A DNA stretch of 64,000 nt from Belliella filtrata (GCF_022549775.1 NZ_JAKZGP010000008.1:1-64000); one strand, 5' to 3'. Shown: positions 28,381-37,541, counted from the stretch's first letter. Made by a program: numbers and translations. The notes: generated by a model not told the origin, from the sequence alone.

Positions 28381-28721
28381 GTTTCAGTTGGTTTTTGTAC
28401 AAGTTTAATCATTTTTCAAATGATTTGTTTTGTCTTTTCCACAAAAGGTATTCCAGTGATGTGTTTTTTGTGATAAAAGTAATGATGAAAGGGAATAATT
28501 ATATTTCTGTAAATAAGAATTTCTAAACATTCAACTAATGGTGTTAATGAATTGATATAGGTGTTTTAAGTTATATTTAATCCAGTTGAAAATTTTTAGC
28601 AGAGTTTTTCCTGAAGAAAATGACAAAATGATAGCATTTGAAATGAATTATTGAAGAAGGCTCACTAGTTTTAACGAACCTTAAGGAATTGCCAATACAT
28701 AACTGTGAACAGATAGAGAAT
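28381..28721. promoter_or_regulatory. Divergent intergenic region with a short palindrome
   Basis: 341 bases without a convincing gene separate the leftward dehydrogenase from the rightward isomerase. A palindrome, AATCATTT-ttc-AAATGATT (28407-28425), is 27 bases upstream of the dehydrogenase start and could be an operator. Nothing else was recognised. Confidence 0.35.
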
Positions 28722-29846
28722 ATGAATAATCAAATTTGGATTATGACTTCAGCATTCGATCAGCTGAGTTTAGAAGAAGTAATTTCCAAAGCTCATTTAG
28801 TGGGAGTTCAGGGACTAGACCTATGTGTATTCAGGAAAGATGGCACAAGAGATGATTTTGTGGCCACACACCTTGATTATGATAACTTCAGCCAAGAGAC
28901 AGCTTCAAGATTGATAGACCAATTCAATACTGCTCAACTCAGATTGTCTTTAGGCGCATTTGATAACCTCATTGGAGGAAATGAAAGTCAGAGGGTGCAC
29001 AACCAAAATCATTTGCTCAAATTGATCAGAATGGCACATTTGCTTGGAGGGGATGAAAATGATGTAACCGTGGGGACATTTGTAGGATATAACCATGAGC
29101 TTGGAATTCAAGAGCATGGTTTTGAAAAGAATTTGGAAGAGTATCAGAGGATATTTACACCGATCATCAAGTATGCCGAGGATCTGGGAGTTACTGTGCT
29201 GTATGAAAATTGCCCCATGGAAGGATGGAGATCATCAGGTTACAGTACCACTTTCAATAACCTGACAGGTGTATTGGCTGCAAGGAAAATCATGTACGAG
29301 CTTGTTCCTAGCAAAGCTCATGGTGAGATCTATGATCCGTCTCATGATATTTGGCAGCAAACTGATCCTATAGAGGTGATCCGTCACACTGATATGAATC
29401 GCTTGAAAAGAATTCATGTGAAGTCTACAAGGAATATCTCGGACCCATATTGGGGTAATATGTATCCCATGCAAAAAGTGAAAAAGGAATGGGCCGAAAG
29501 TGCAGGAATTCCATCCAGCACAAATGACTGGGACAGGCATCATTATGAGGCTACGCTGCCAGGGTTTGGGTTAGGTGATTCTATGGATTGGCGAAGTTTT
29601 GTAGATGTTTTGAAAAATAGAGGTTTCAAAGGGCCTTTTGAAATAGAAAATGAAGCCAAGCTTTCTAAGCAAACAGGAAATCTGGGAGCAATCATTCAAG
29701 GCTGTAAAGCAACTGTGCAAAATCTTGCCCCACTACTATGGGCCTTGGGAGATGATGGGTATCAATTTCCTGCATCGGCAATGACTCCATTAATCCAAAC
29801 AAATAGAAAAGATATTTCTGTGGTTACCATGAAAGACTTATCCTGA
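28722..29846 (+). CDS. Sugar phosphate isomerase/epimerase family TIM barrel
   Basis: 374 residues from ATG 28722; an in-frame TTG 33 bases upstream is less likely because the family begins near 'IWIMTSAFDQLSLEEVISKAHLVGVQGLDLCVF'. Xylose isomerase-like barrel motifs are 'VTVLYENCPMEGW' (metal-binding Glu), 'GEIYDPSHDIWQQTDPIEVI' (Asp/His), 'RIHVKSTR' and 'GPFEIENEAK' (Glu). These supply the divalent-metal ligands for sugar isomerisation or epimerisation. The substrate is unknown. It has no operon partners. Confidence 0.85.
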   Translation: MNNQIWIMTSAFDQLSLEEVISKAHLVGVQGLDLCVFRKDGTRDDFVATHLDYDNFSQETASRLIDQFNTAQLRLSLGAFDNLIGGNESQRVHNQNHLLKLIRMAHLLGGDENDVTVGTFVGYNHELGIQEHGFEKNLEEYQRIFTPIIKYAEDLGVTVLYENCPMEGWRSSGYSTTFNNLTGVLAARKIMYELVPSKAHGEIYDPSHDIWQQTDPIEVIRHTDMNRLKRIHVKSTRNISDPYWGNMYPMQKVKKEWAESAGIPSSTNDWDRHHYEATLPGFGLGDSMDWRSFVDVLKNRGFKGPFEIENEAKLSKQTGNLGAIIQGCKATVQNLAPLLWALGDDGYQFPASAMTPLIQTNRKDISVVTMKDLS

Positions 29847-29852
29847 AAATTT

Positions 29853-29906
29853 ATTGCTTTCTACTGTAAGTAAAATATAGAAAAAATGCTTAATGCAGAA
29901 AGCAAT
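29853..29906. repeat. Inverted repeat after the isomerase gene
   Basis: ATTGCTTTCT (29853-29862) pairs with AGAAAGCAAT (29897-29906) across a 34-base interval, starting 7 bases after the gene. It may be a weak terminator. Confidence 0.35.
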
Positions 29907-29991
29907 TTTACTTTAGTGTTGACACTATATAAGCCAATAGTTTTCCTATACATTGAAACAACTGGCATTAGAGTAGTGATTTCAAAAAGGC

Positions 29992-30086
29992 CTAGAGTTA
30001 AATGAGACCTGTCAGGTTTTTGTCAGTTTGACGGCTAAATTTCTAGAGTTAGTTAATGTGCTGGTCAACTGAAACTTGACAGGTCT
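29992..30086. repeat. Nested repeats containing an AGACCTGTCA palindromic pair
   Basis: AGACCTGTCAGGTTT (30005-30019) is complementary, with one mismatch, to AAACTTGACAGGTCT (30072-30086). Between and beside them CTAGAGTTA occurs twice (29992-30000 and 30043-30051). The layout looks like an intergenic repeat unit, not a gene. It lies 44 bases beyond the end of the BlaR1-like gene. Confidence 0.5.
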
Positions 30087-30129
30087 TCTCAAAAATGAGG
30101 TTGTTAGGAAATAGTGGGTCTTGAGGATG

Positions 30130-32526
30130 TTATTTGTCTGGGGAGTTTTTCTTTTCTTTGAACTCCTTCTGCAATTCTTTCATTTTGGTAGCATATTCTA
30201 TTTGCCATTCTGCCATTTTCTTTTGGAACTCCTCCATTTTTGGCTGGTTCTCCTTTTGCCATTCTGCTATTTTACGCTGGTACTCTTCCAGTATGGGTCT
30301 TGATTCTTCATCGAATTTTTTGAAATTGGCTTGGAATTCATCATTTAGTGGCAGTAATTTTTCATTTAACCCTTCCATTTTTTCATTAAAGGATTTCATG
30401 AGAGGTTCTAGCTTTAGTTGCCATTCTTCCATTTGCTTGCTGTTTTCTTCCATCCACGGCCCAATGGCTTCAGCACTTCTTCTAGAGAATTCCGCTATCA
30501 CTGAGTCGTTTTTCACCCATTGTTGACTTGCGGAAGAAGCAATTTTCTCGCTGATTTCAGTTATTCTCTGTATTGCTACGTTTCTCTCTTCTTCTGTTTT
30601 GGCATTTGAGAGCTTATTAGTAGCTTCTTTAAGTTCTTTATTATAGGACTTAGTCGTATCTATTTTATAATTACCGCGGGCAGTGGATACACCAGTAACC
30701 CTATCAAGTTCAGACCCCTTGGCGGCTTTGCTTGGTGATGTAGCTAGTGCTCTAGCATAGTTTTGCTCAAAGACTTCTTGCGTTAAAGTAGTGCCACGGA
30801 CTGAAGTAGTAGGTGCTGTATTTGCTGATACATTCACACTTGGATTTCCAGCTACACTGCGTACACTTGGTTCGAATGTGTTTTTATTTAAGTTGACACT
30901 TATTCCTTGAACCCTCGAGGTACTTTTTGTTGTATCGATTTGAGCATCAAATTTAACGCCTGGTATAACCATGCTTTGATCAAGCTTTTTTATTGGCATC
31001 TTGCTGAAATCATGACCTAGGAACTCTAATGGAGCAATTTTTAAGTTAGGTGCTATTGCCTCATTATTTAAGAGATTCATTTTTATTTCTTCCTCCTTAG
31101 TATTAGACCATACATGTAAAGTGTCTCCTGAAATTTTATAATTTTCAAATTCTGCAAAAAGTTTAGATTTATTTGCTTCAGATAAGTCCTCAAAAGAAAA
31201 TGCTTTTCCATCTTCAGAGAGGCTGATTTTTAAATCGTATGATTTGGTTCGGCTTGACTTTTCTGATAATTTTGGTAATACTTTTTCAAAATAAATCTTA
31301 GACTCATTTGATTCTTTTTGTAAATTTCCGAAGTCTTGTTTTAGTTTGTCGCTAATTTGATCCACTTTGGTAGTAGTTTCCAACTGAAGCCAATAATTAT
31401 CGGCAAGAATGATTTCTGATTGTACATTGGTGAGGAATTGGTCAATATCATTGACAGAAGACTTGTATGCTTGTGCGCCAAGTATGATGCTTGTAGTAAG
31501 AATTAAAGATAGAGACATGGTTAAGCTAGTTAAAGTGGAGGTTGGTTTATGAGGGGAGCTGAATCCCATTATTCTTTTGATTCGGTCTAAAGTTGGTGTA
31601 TTTCTTGAAGTGGCAGCCAGGGTTAGTTGGGGGCTAGCTTCTATGCTATAGTTTGTACAAGTGACAAGGGCTTCAGCTAATGCTCTTGGTGCTACACCTA
31701 ACTGTACTGCAATATCATCACATACATTTTCTCTTTCAGTGCGGATGACTCCATTGATCCACCAAAACACAGGATGAAAGAAAAAAACCATTTCCATCAT
31801 AGATTGAAGTATGTTGACCAAGAAATCATGGCGTTTGATATGGGCCAATTCATGTGCGATGATGGCTTCTACTTGCACAGAACTTAGTTGAAAAATCAAG
31901 CCCGTTGGGATCAAAATGATGGGTTTCAAAATCCCGAAAGTAAGTGGTGTACTGATGAATTTACTTTCAAATATTCTTATAGTTCTGTCAATTTTGAGTT
32001 TTTTCACATATTGGTCAAGCGTCTTTTCCCATTTTGGGGCAATAGCACTAGTAGGTCTGGATCGGAGCGTTTTTAAGTCAGCCATTGCACTAGCAAACTT
32101 TATCATGAACAAAGCGACTCCTATCATCCAAACATTAACTAAAACAGGGATATTTCTATCAATCAGCTCAAAAAGACTACCCAACCATTGACTTGAAGCT
32201 GAATCTTCATTTCTAATATCTACAAGCTCTCCTTTGAAATCTGAATTAACTGTAGTTATATATTGTGAGAATTCTTCAATAGAATGATCTGCCGACTGTG
32301 TATCGAGTTCAAAGTAATAGCCGAAAGTACAAATGCTCACAACGAGCATCAAAACCAAAGAAGAGATTCCGAGATTGTATTTGTAGGTGGATGTTCTTTG
32401 GGAACTATACCTTAGCAAGAACCATAATACAAGTCCAATGCCTGCAACTTGCCAAATAGCATGAATAAGCATCCAGCCAATCGCATACAAGTAGGCTTGA
32501 GGGAGAAGTTCATTGATCCAATCCAT
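30130..32526 (-). CDS. BlaR1-like M56 family membrane metallopeptidase
   Basis: 798 residues. Four membrane helices in the first 350 residues surround the zinc protease motif HELAHIKRH (His225, Glu226, His229). 'FFFHPVFWWINGVIRTERENVCDD' is the family's next conserved block. After the helix near 335-352 comes an extracytoplasmic region of about 440 residues. It has no penicillin-binding SxxK sensor domain; it ends in a long charged, Gln/Glu/Lys-rich stretch (about 670-798) with repeated 'EEFQKKMAEWQ'-like units, likely a coiled coil. It overlaps the blaI stop by one base. In this family the protease cleaves the partner repressor when the sensor is triggered. Confidence 0.9.
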   Translation of the reverse strand: MDWINELLPQAYLYAIGWMLIHAIWQVAGIGLVLWFLLRYSSQRTSTYKYNLGISSLVLMLVVSICTFGYYFELDTQSADHSIEEFSQYITTVNSDFKGELVDIRNEDSASSQWLGSLFELIDRNIPVLVNVWMIGVALFMIKFASAMADLKTLRSRPTSAIAPKWEKTLDQYVKKLKIDRTIRIFESKFISTPLTFGILKPIILIPTGLIFQLSSVQVEAIIAHELAHIKRHDFLVNILQSMMEMVFFFHPVFWWINGVIRTERENVCDDIAVQLGVAPRALAEALVTCTNYSIEASPQLTLAATSRNTPTLDRIKRIMGFSSPHKPTSTLTSLTMSLSLILTTSIILGAQAYKSSVNDIDQFLTNVQSEIILADNYWLQLETTTKVDQISDKLKQDFGNLQKESNESKIYFEKVLPKLSEKSSRTKSYDLKISLSEDGKAFSFEDLSEANKSKLFAEFENYKISGDTLHVWSNTKEEEIKMNLLNNEAIAPNLKIAPLEFLGHDFSKMPIKKLDQSMVIPGVKFDAQIDTTKSTSRVQGISVNLNKNTFEPSVRSVAGNPSVNVSANTAPTTSVRGTTLTQEVFEQNYARALATSPSKAAKGSELDRVTGVSTARGNYKIDTTKSYNKELKEATNKLSNAKTEEERNVAIQRITEISEKIASSASQQWVKNDSVIAEFSRRSAEAIGPWMEENSKQMEEWQLKLEPLMKSFNEKMEGLNEKLLPLNDEFQANFKKFDEESRPILEEYQRKIAEWQKENQPKMEEFQKKMAEWQIEYATKMKELQKEFKEKKNSPDK

Positions 32527-32900
32527 TATTTTTCATTTTCTAATTGATCTAAGAATGCGCGAATTTCTGTCAACTCCTCTTTGGATGGAGTACCTTGCCC
32601 TAAGGCTTGCATTACGAGATTTTTTGAAGAGCCACCGAAAGTAGTAGAAACAAAATTCCTCAATAAATGACGCTGCGTATCTTGCTCATCGATTCCTGCA
32701 CTATATATGTGTGTTCTACTTTCTTCATTTCTAATAAGTAGACCTTTGGTGTGCATGATTTGCATTTGCTTGAGTGTAGTAGTGTAGCCTGTATCCTTAC
32801 TTTCAGCTAATTGCTCGTGAACTTCCCTGACACTGGCCTCTCTTTTTTGCCAGATGATTTGAAGGATTTCTAATTCAGATTCTGTGGGTTTGACTTTCAT
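32526..32900 (-). CDS. blaI: BlaI/MecI family transcriptional repressor
   Basis: 124 residues. The winged helix begins 'PTESELEILQIIWQKREASVREVHEQLAESKDTGYTTTLKQMQIMHTKGLL', the family signature. The dimerisation part and likely cleavage site follow ('RHLLRNFVSTTFGGSSKNLVMQAL'). It is immediately upstream of the BlaR1-like protease, which is expected to inactivate it. Three matching dyads upstream (32911-32980) should be its own binding sites, giving autorepression of the pair. Confidence 0.95.
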   Translation of the reverse strand: MKVKPTESELEILQIIWQKREASVREVHEQLAESKDTGYTTTLKQMQIMHTKGLLIRNEESRTHIYSAGIDEQDTQRHLLRNFVSTTFGGSSKNLVMQALGQGTPSKEELTEIRAFLDQLENEK

Positions 32901-32910
32901 AATTGTATAT

Positions 32911-32980
32911 TACGATGAGTTTCGTACAAAGATATACGAAGGAGATCGTAATGCAAGATTTTTATACGATTTTTTTCGTA
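32911..32980 (-). promoter_or_regulatory. blaI promoter with three BlaI operators
   Basis: Three perfect 16-base dyads TACGA-N6-TCGTA lie at 32911-32926, 32935-32950 and 32965-32980. On the minus strand a promoter of the Bacteroidota type is visible: TTG (32954-32956), a 19-base spacer, then TATCTTTG (32927-32934). The middle dyad fills the spacer, the first abuts the -7 element on the start-site side, and the third lies upstream of -33. Bound repressor would block polymerase. Confidence 0.85.
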
Positions 32981-33211
32981 CTATATATCAAATATGATAA
33001 TTTCATTGAATAAAACAGCTTATTATGCGTTTGAAACATCTTTTTCTATAAGAAAATGACACGATGCCTTATGCATCTAAATCTGTCCTAATAGATACCA
33101 CTCGATTGATTTAAATTTACTTTTAAAAAATACGGCTATGGAACAATACTTGATTGCTTATCGTTGTATATACATTGAATTTTTGACCAACTAAACGAAA
33201 AACTAATCACC

Positions 33212-34315
33212 ATGAACAAGCAACCACTATTGCAGAAACTAAAAATTGGAGAAATAGAACTTAATAATAGGGTGGTAATGGCACCCATGACGAGAAGTAG
33301 AGCGACCAATCCCGAAAAGGCACCTTTTGATATACACGTAGCGTATTACAAACAAAGGGCTTCGGCGGGATTGATCATTGCCGAAGGATCTCAAATATCA
33401 ACCAAAGCGGTAGGTTACATCAATACGCCAGGCATATATTCTAAAGCACAAGTGGAAGGTTGGAAAGCTGTCACCAAAGCAGTGCATGATGAAGGAGGGA
33501 AAATTTTTCTTCAGCTTTGGCATGTTGGAAGGATGTCACATCCTGATTTTCACAATGGAGAATTGCCTCATGCACCTTCAGCAATCAACCCACACTCAAA
33601 ATCTTTTACACCAACCGGATTTAAAGAGACTGTGACTCCAAAGGAAATGAGTCTTGAGGAAATCAAGCAAACTATTCTTGATTATAAGAACGCTGCAAAA
33701 AATGCGATGGAGGCTGGTTTTGATGGCGTTGAAATCCATTCTTCCAATGGCTATTTGCTACATCAGTTTTTCAGTAGAACTTCTAACATCCGAGTGGATG
33801 AATATGGGGGAAGCAAGGAAAATAGAGCCAAAATCCTTTTTGAAGTAATAGATGCTATCAAAGAAGTGATGCCTGAAGAGAAAATTGGACTTAGACTGAA
33901 CCCTTCACTTCACAACATATTCGGAATGACTTTAGATGAAGAGTCCATACCAACATTTGATTATATCATAGAGAAGTTGAATGAATATAACCTAGCATAC
34001 CTTCACCTTTCAGAGCCTTTCAATGACGTCTCGGAAGTGCCACATGCCGTAGAAAAAATTGCCCACAGGTACAGGCCAATGTACAAAGGTGTGTTGATCA
34101 TCAATGCTAATTTTGACCAAGAAAAAGGGAATCAGTACATACTCGAGGGATTGGCAGATGCAGTGGCTTATGGAAAGCCTTATATTTCCAACCCAGATTT
34201 GGTCGAGAGATTTGAACAAGATGCTCCGCTTGCAGAATGGGATGATGCTACTTTCTATACTGCTGGTGAGAAAGGTTATACTGACTATCCAAAACTCAAA
34301 AAAGCTAAGGCATAA
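33212..34315 (+). CDS. Old yellow enzyme family alkene reductase
   Basis: 367 residues, an FMN-dependent NAD(P)H oxidoreductase that reduces activated double bonds. Motifs: 'NRVVMAPMTRSRA' (FMN binding), 'FLQLWHVGRMSHPDF', 'GFDGVEIHSSNGYLLHQFFSRTSNIRVDEYGGS' (substrate His/Asn region) and 'GLADAVAYGKPYISNPDLVERF'. Length and order match NemA/OYE. The 231 bases between the nearest BlaI dyad and the start show no further operator, so control by BlaI is possible but unsupported. A TANGO2-like gene follows at 34 bases. Confidence 0.95.
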   Translation: MNKQPLLQKLKIGEIELNNRVVMAPMTRSRATNPEKAPFDIHVAYYKQRASAGLIIAEGSQISTKAVGYINTPGIYSKAQVEGWKAVTKAVHDEGGKIFLQLWHVGRMSHPDFHNGELPHAPSAINPHSKSFTPTGFKETVTPKEMSLEEIKQTILDYKNAAKNAMEAGFDGVEIHSSNGYLLHQFFSRTSNIRVDEYGGSKENRAKILFEVIDAIKEVMPEEKIGLRLNPSLHNIFGMTLDEESIPTFDYIIEKLNEYNLAYLHLSEPFNDVSEVPHAVEKIAHRYRPMYKGVLIINANFDQEKGNQYILEGLADAVAYGKPYISNPDLVERFEQDAPLAEWDDATFYTAGEKGYTDYPKLKKAKA

Positions 34316-34349
34316 AAGTTAAGTTAAACTTTTGTGCTACATTCGTCCT

Positions 34350-35114
34350 ATGTGCTTAATTACCTTCAACTGGAAAAATCATCCTAAATATAAACTCATC
34401 CTTGTGGCAAACAGGGATGAGTTTTTTCAAAGACCTTCAGCGCCACTCCATAAGTGGGAAAGTGGCTTCTATGCAGGCAAAGACCTTAAAGCTGGCGGAA
34501 CCTGGATGGGTGTTCACCCGAATGGAAGATTTGCGGCTTTGACAAATTACAGAGACCTAAAGAATTTGAAAAAGAACCCGAAAACTAGAGGCAACCTGGT
34601 AAAGGATTTTTTGGAAGGAGGTAGCTCACCTTTTGATTTTCTAAAGCGTGTAGCTTTAGAAAAAGATGATTATGAAGGTTTCAATCTTTTAGTCGGGGAA
34701 GGTGACTCGGTGTTTTATTTTTCAAATTATAAGGAAGGTATTGAAGAAATTGAACCAGGAACATATGGACTTAGCAATGCCCTTTTAGATACTCCTTGGA
34801 CAAAGTTAACTCTTGCGAAGTCTAAATTACGACAATCCATAGCTAACGATATGTTGGATCCAGTGCAATTGATGCAAGTGGTGCATTCGAAGAAAATGGA
34901 TCCAGAGGAGCTCCTTCCTGATACTGGAGCAACATTGTATCAAGAAAAGCACCTTTCAGCTCAATTTATTAAGATTGATGATTATTATGGAACAGTGAAT
35001 ACGACGGTTCTGTTATGGGGAAATGATGGTAAAATAGAAGTCTTTGAACGTACATTTGACCAGATAAATGATGTTACTTCGGATCAAAAGGTATCAATTC
35101 AAGTTTGTGAATGA
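34350..35114 (+). CDS. NRDE (TANGO2-like, DUF833) family protein
   Basis: 254 residues from ATG 34350. The family begins Met-Cys, with Cys2 as a possible Ntn-hydrolase-like nucleophile, so the in-frame TTG six codons upstream is rejected. The signature 'LVANRDEFFQRPSAPLHKW' contains the name-giving NRDE; 'GGTWMGVHPNGRFAALTNYRD' and 'YGTVNTTVLLW' are the other conserved blocks. TANGO2 is linked to Golgi organisation and haem or acyl metabolism in eukaryotes, but the bacterial role is not established. It lies between an old yellow enzyme and ypdA. Confidence 0.93.
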   Translation: MCLITFNWKNHPKYKLILVANRDEFFQRPSAPLHKWESGFYAGKDLKAGGTWMGVHPNGRFAALTNYRDLKNLKKNPKTRGNLVKDFLEGGSSPFDFLKRVALEKDDYEGFNLLVGEGDSVFYFSNYKEGIEEIEPGTYGLSNALLDTPWTKLTLAKSKLRQSIANDMLDPVQLMQVVHSKKMDPEELLPDTGATLYQEKHLSAQFIKIDDYYGTVNTTVLLWGNDGKIEVFERTFDQINDVTSDQKVSIQVCE

Positions 35115-35175
35115 TCACTGAACAGATTTCTAAGGATTCCTGTTTGTATAACATAGTCATGAAATTTTACTAAAA

Positions 35176-36156
35176 ATGGAAGTATTGGATGTTTTTATAA
35201 TTGGTGGTGGCCCTATAGGTATTGCTTGTGGCATAGCATGTGAAAAGGCTGGTCTGCATTATGTTATCGTAGAAAAAGGAGTTTTGACCAATTCGTTGTA
35301 TCATTACCCTTTGAATATGACTTTTTTTTCTACCTCTGACAAATTGGAAATGGGGGGAGTTCCTTTCATGTCTGTGTCTCATAAGCCTACTCGAACGGAG
35401 GCCTTAGAGTACTACAGGCGCGTAGTTGAGAAATGGAAGTTGAAAATCAATCTTTATGAGAAAGTTGAGAAGATGCATCGTCAAGATGGGGATTTCGAAA
35501 TCAAAACTTCCAAACATACTTATCATGCAAAAAACATCATCTTAGCGACAGGCTTCTATGATCTTCCAAATTTGATGAATGTCCCTGGAGAAGATCTTCC
35601 TAAAGTTCAGCATTATTATAAAGAACCATGGCCATACATTGGTCAAAAGGTGCTTGTCGTGGGTGGCGCAAACTCGGCCGTAGATGTAGCGCTTGAGACT
35701 TGGCGCAAAGGTGCAGATGTGACTATGCTTCTCAAAGGAGAGGGGATTGACCCAAATGTGAAGTATTGGGTCAAACCAGATATAGAAAACAGGATCAAAG
35801 AAGGGAGTATCAAAGCATTCACAAACTCCTTGGTAAAAGAGATTAGGGAAAATGAGGTGGTGATTGAGACGCCAGGCGGAGACGTTACCATTGAAAATGA
35901 TTTTGTCTTGGCCATGACGGGTTATGTTCCAAATTTCTCCTTGCTTGATCAGCTTGGAGTGACCTTGAGTATAGATGAAAAAAGACAGCCTTGCTATGAT
36001 CAAACCAATCAAGAATCAAATATCCTAGGAGTTTATTTGGCAGGAGTTGTCTGTGGAGGATTGAATACCCGAGAGTTTTTTATCGAGAATTCGATCGTTC
36101 ATGCCGAGCATATTGTGTCACATATTTTGGGGAAAAGGAAAGTAGATGTACACTAG
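35176..36156 (+). CDS. ypdA: YpdA family bacillithiol disulfide reductase
   Basis: 326 residues, an FAD- and NADPH-dependent oxidoreductase. 'DVFIIGGGPIGIACGIACEKAGL' is the FAD motif and 'KVLVVGGANSAVDVALETWRKGADVTML' the NADPH motif. 'YHYPLNMTFFSTSDKLEMGGVPF' is characteristic of YpdA and separates it from thioredoxin reductase; no CxxC redox pair is present. YpdA (Bdr) reduces bacillithiol disulfide in Firmicutes. BshA at 24.3 kb supports the same role here. Its stop overlaps the convergent permease gene by four bases. Confidence 0.93.
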   Translation: MEVLDVFIIGGGPIGIACGIACEKAGLHYVIVEKGVLTNSLYHYPLNMTFFSTSDKLEMGGVPFMSVSHKPTRTEALEYYRRVVEKWKLKINLYEKVEKMHRQDGDFEIKTSKHTYHAKNIILATGFYDLPNLMNVPGEDLPKVQHYYKEPWPYIGQKVLVVGGANSAVDVALETWRKGADVTMLLKGEGIDPNVKYWVKPDIENRIKEGSIKAFTNSLVKEIRENEVVIETPGGDVTIENDFVLAMTGYVPNFSLLDQLGVTLSIDEKRQPCYDQTNQESNILGVYLAGVVCGGLNTREFFIENSIVHAEHIVSHILGKRKVDVH

Positions 36157-37469
36157 TTTTTGGTCTTGGTAAGAGCATGGATGGCATAAATCACAATGCC
36201 TGCGCCTGTCCAATATATGGTGTCTAGGATCTCTTCGATTTGTGTGCCCGAAAGTAGCCATAAAGTGGCTAGGATTCCCAAGATAGCTATTTGATTTCCA
36301 TAAGGGACTTTGAAGAAACTTTTGTTTTCAGGTTCTGACTTCCGGAGCTTGATGAGACTCGCACAGACGATAGCATAGAGAAGTAGTCTAGCTATGACCG
36401 ATATCGCAAGAGAATTCATAAATCCCCAAAAGGTAGCTACGAAAGCCACAAGACTTGCAAATACAAGAATAGATACCCACGGAGTGGCAAATCTTGGATG
36501 GATTTTTCTGAAAATCCCTGGAAGTTGATTTTCTTCGCTTAGTGCAAAAGGTAGTCTAGACCCACTAAGAATTTGGACATTGAGTGTACCAATGATAGAA
36601 ACAACTGCACCGACAGTGATAAACATTCCACCCCACCAACCCATAAACTCACTTGCAGCCTCAGCTATTGGTTTGCTTGAATTCGCCAAATCAGGTAGTG
36701 TACCTATAGAGACAATTTGAATTAAGATGTAAAAGCCAGTAATCACCAAGGATGCAGTTATCAGGCCAAAAGGTAAGTTCTGTTTAGGATTTACAATCTC
36801 TCCACTATTCACAAGGCTTGCCTCAAATCCCCCAAATGCAAAAATTAGTAATAATGATGAAGCTGAAAATTCTGATAAGCTTGGGAGATCATTTTGCTGA
36901 AAGTTGCCTAAATCCAAAAAAAATAAGCCTACGCCAATAAATACGGCTAAAGGCAAAAGCTTGGCAACAGTCAGAAAGTTACTGACACGAGCTGTATTTT
37001 TTACACCAATCCAATTGAAATAAGTGATTAAAATGGTGATCAAAAATATCAAGCTGATTCTGATGTGTTCATTTTGGAAGCTATCTGAAAAAAATGCCAA
37101 ATAGACAATCAGTAGGTTGATCAATGTCGCGTAGCTAAACAACCTAGTGAGCATGAGTAGCCAGCCAATGATGAACGCAGGGATTGGGCCGAAAGCTTGA
37201 TGTACATAAAGATAGGGGCCTCCAGTACGGTCAAACCTAGAACTCACTTCCGCAAAAACAAGGATAAGAATCATCATCACCAAGGCACATACGACAAATG
37301 CCGCTATGGAGTACACACCCGAAATGCTAAAAACCTTCGCTGGAAGTGCAAATATCCCAGCTCCAATGACCGAATTGATGATCAAGAAGACTAAGTCCCA
37401 TTTTTGAATACCTCTTTTGAGCGAACTTTGGCTTTTCAAATCAGCTGATGCTTTATGTTTAAAAAACAA
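36153..37469 (-). CDS. APC family amino acid permease
   Basis: 438 residues with twelve predicted membrane helices. 'VFLIINSVIGAGIFALPAKVFSISG' is the first-helix substrate-binding motif of the APC superfamily, and 'IFAFGGFEASLVNSGEIVNPKQNLPFGLITA' is the conserved helix 6 region. The protein probably imports an amino acid or exchanges amines; the substrate is not visible from sequence. It is transcribed leftward, tail-to-tail with ypdA. Confidence 0.92.
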   Translation of the reverse strand: MFFKHKASADLKSQSSLKRGIQKWDLVFLIINSVIGAGIFALPAKVFSISGVYSIAAFVVCALVMMILILVFAEVSSRFDRTGGPYLYVHQAFGPIPAFIIGWLLMLTRLFSYATLINLLIVYLAFFSDSFQNEHIRISLIFLITILITYFNWIGVKNTARVSNFLTVAKLLPLAVFIGVGLFFLDLGNFQQNDLPSLSEFSASSLLLIFAFGGFEASLVNSGEIVNPKQNLPFGLITASLVITGFYILIQIVSIGTLPDLANSSKPIAEAASEFMGWWGGMFITVGAVVSIIGTLNVQILSGSRLPFALSEENQLPGIFRKIHPRFATPWVSILVFASLVAFVATFWGFMNSLAISVIARLLLYAIVCASLIKLRKSEPENKSFFKVPYGNQIAILGILATLWLLSGTQIEEILDTIYWTGAGIVIYAIHALTKTKN

Positions 37470-37541
37470 TTAGCTTATAAATCCGAAAATTTCCTAATAG
37501 AAATATTTTAACGTAAGGTTATAATTTGAAAAAAGTGTAGC

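Noticed and set aside
30134-30526. A rightward open frame opposite the end of the BlaR1-like gene
   Set aside because: It is the shadow of the repetitive coiled-coil coding sequence; its product is low-complexity Phe/Ser-rich.
32911-32980. Regularly repeated short units that could be a small CRISPR array
   Set aside because: The units are 16-base palindromes only 24 and 30 bases apart, located on a blaI promoter; there are no cas genes and no spacers of proper length.
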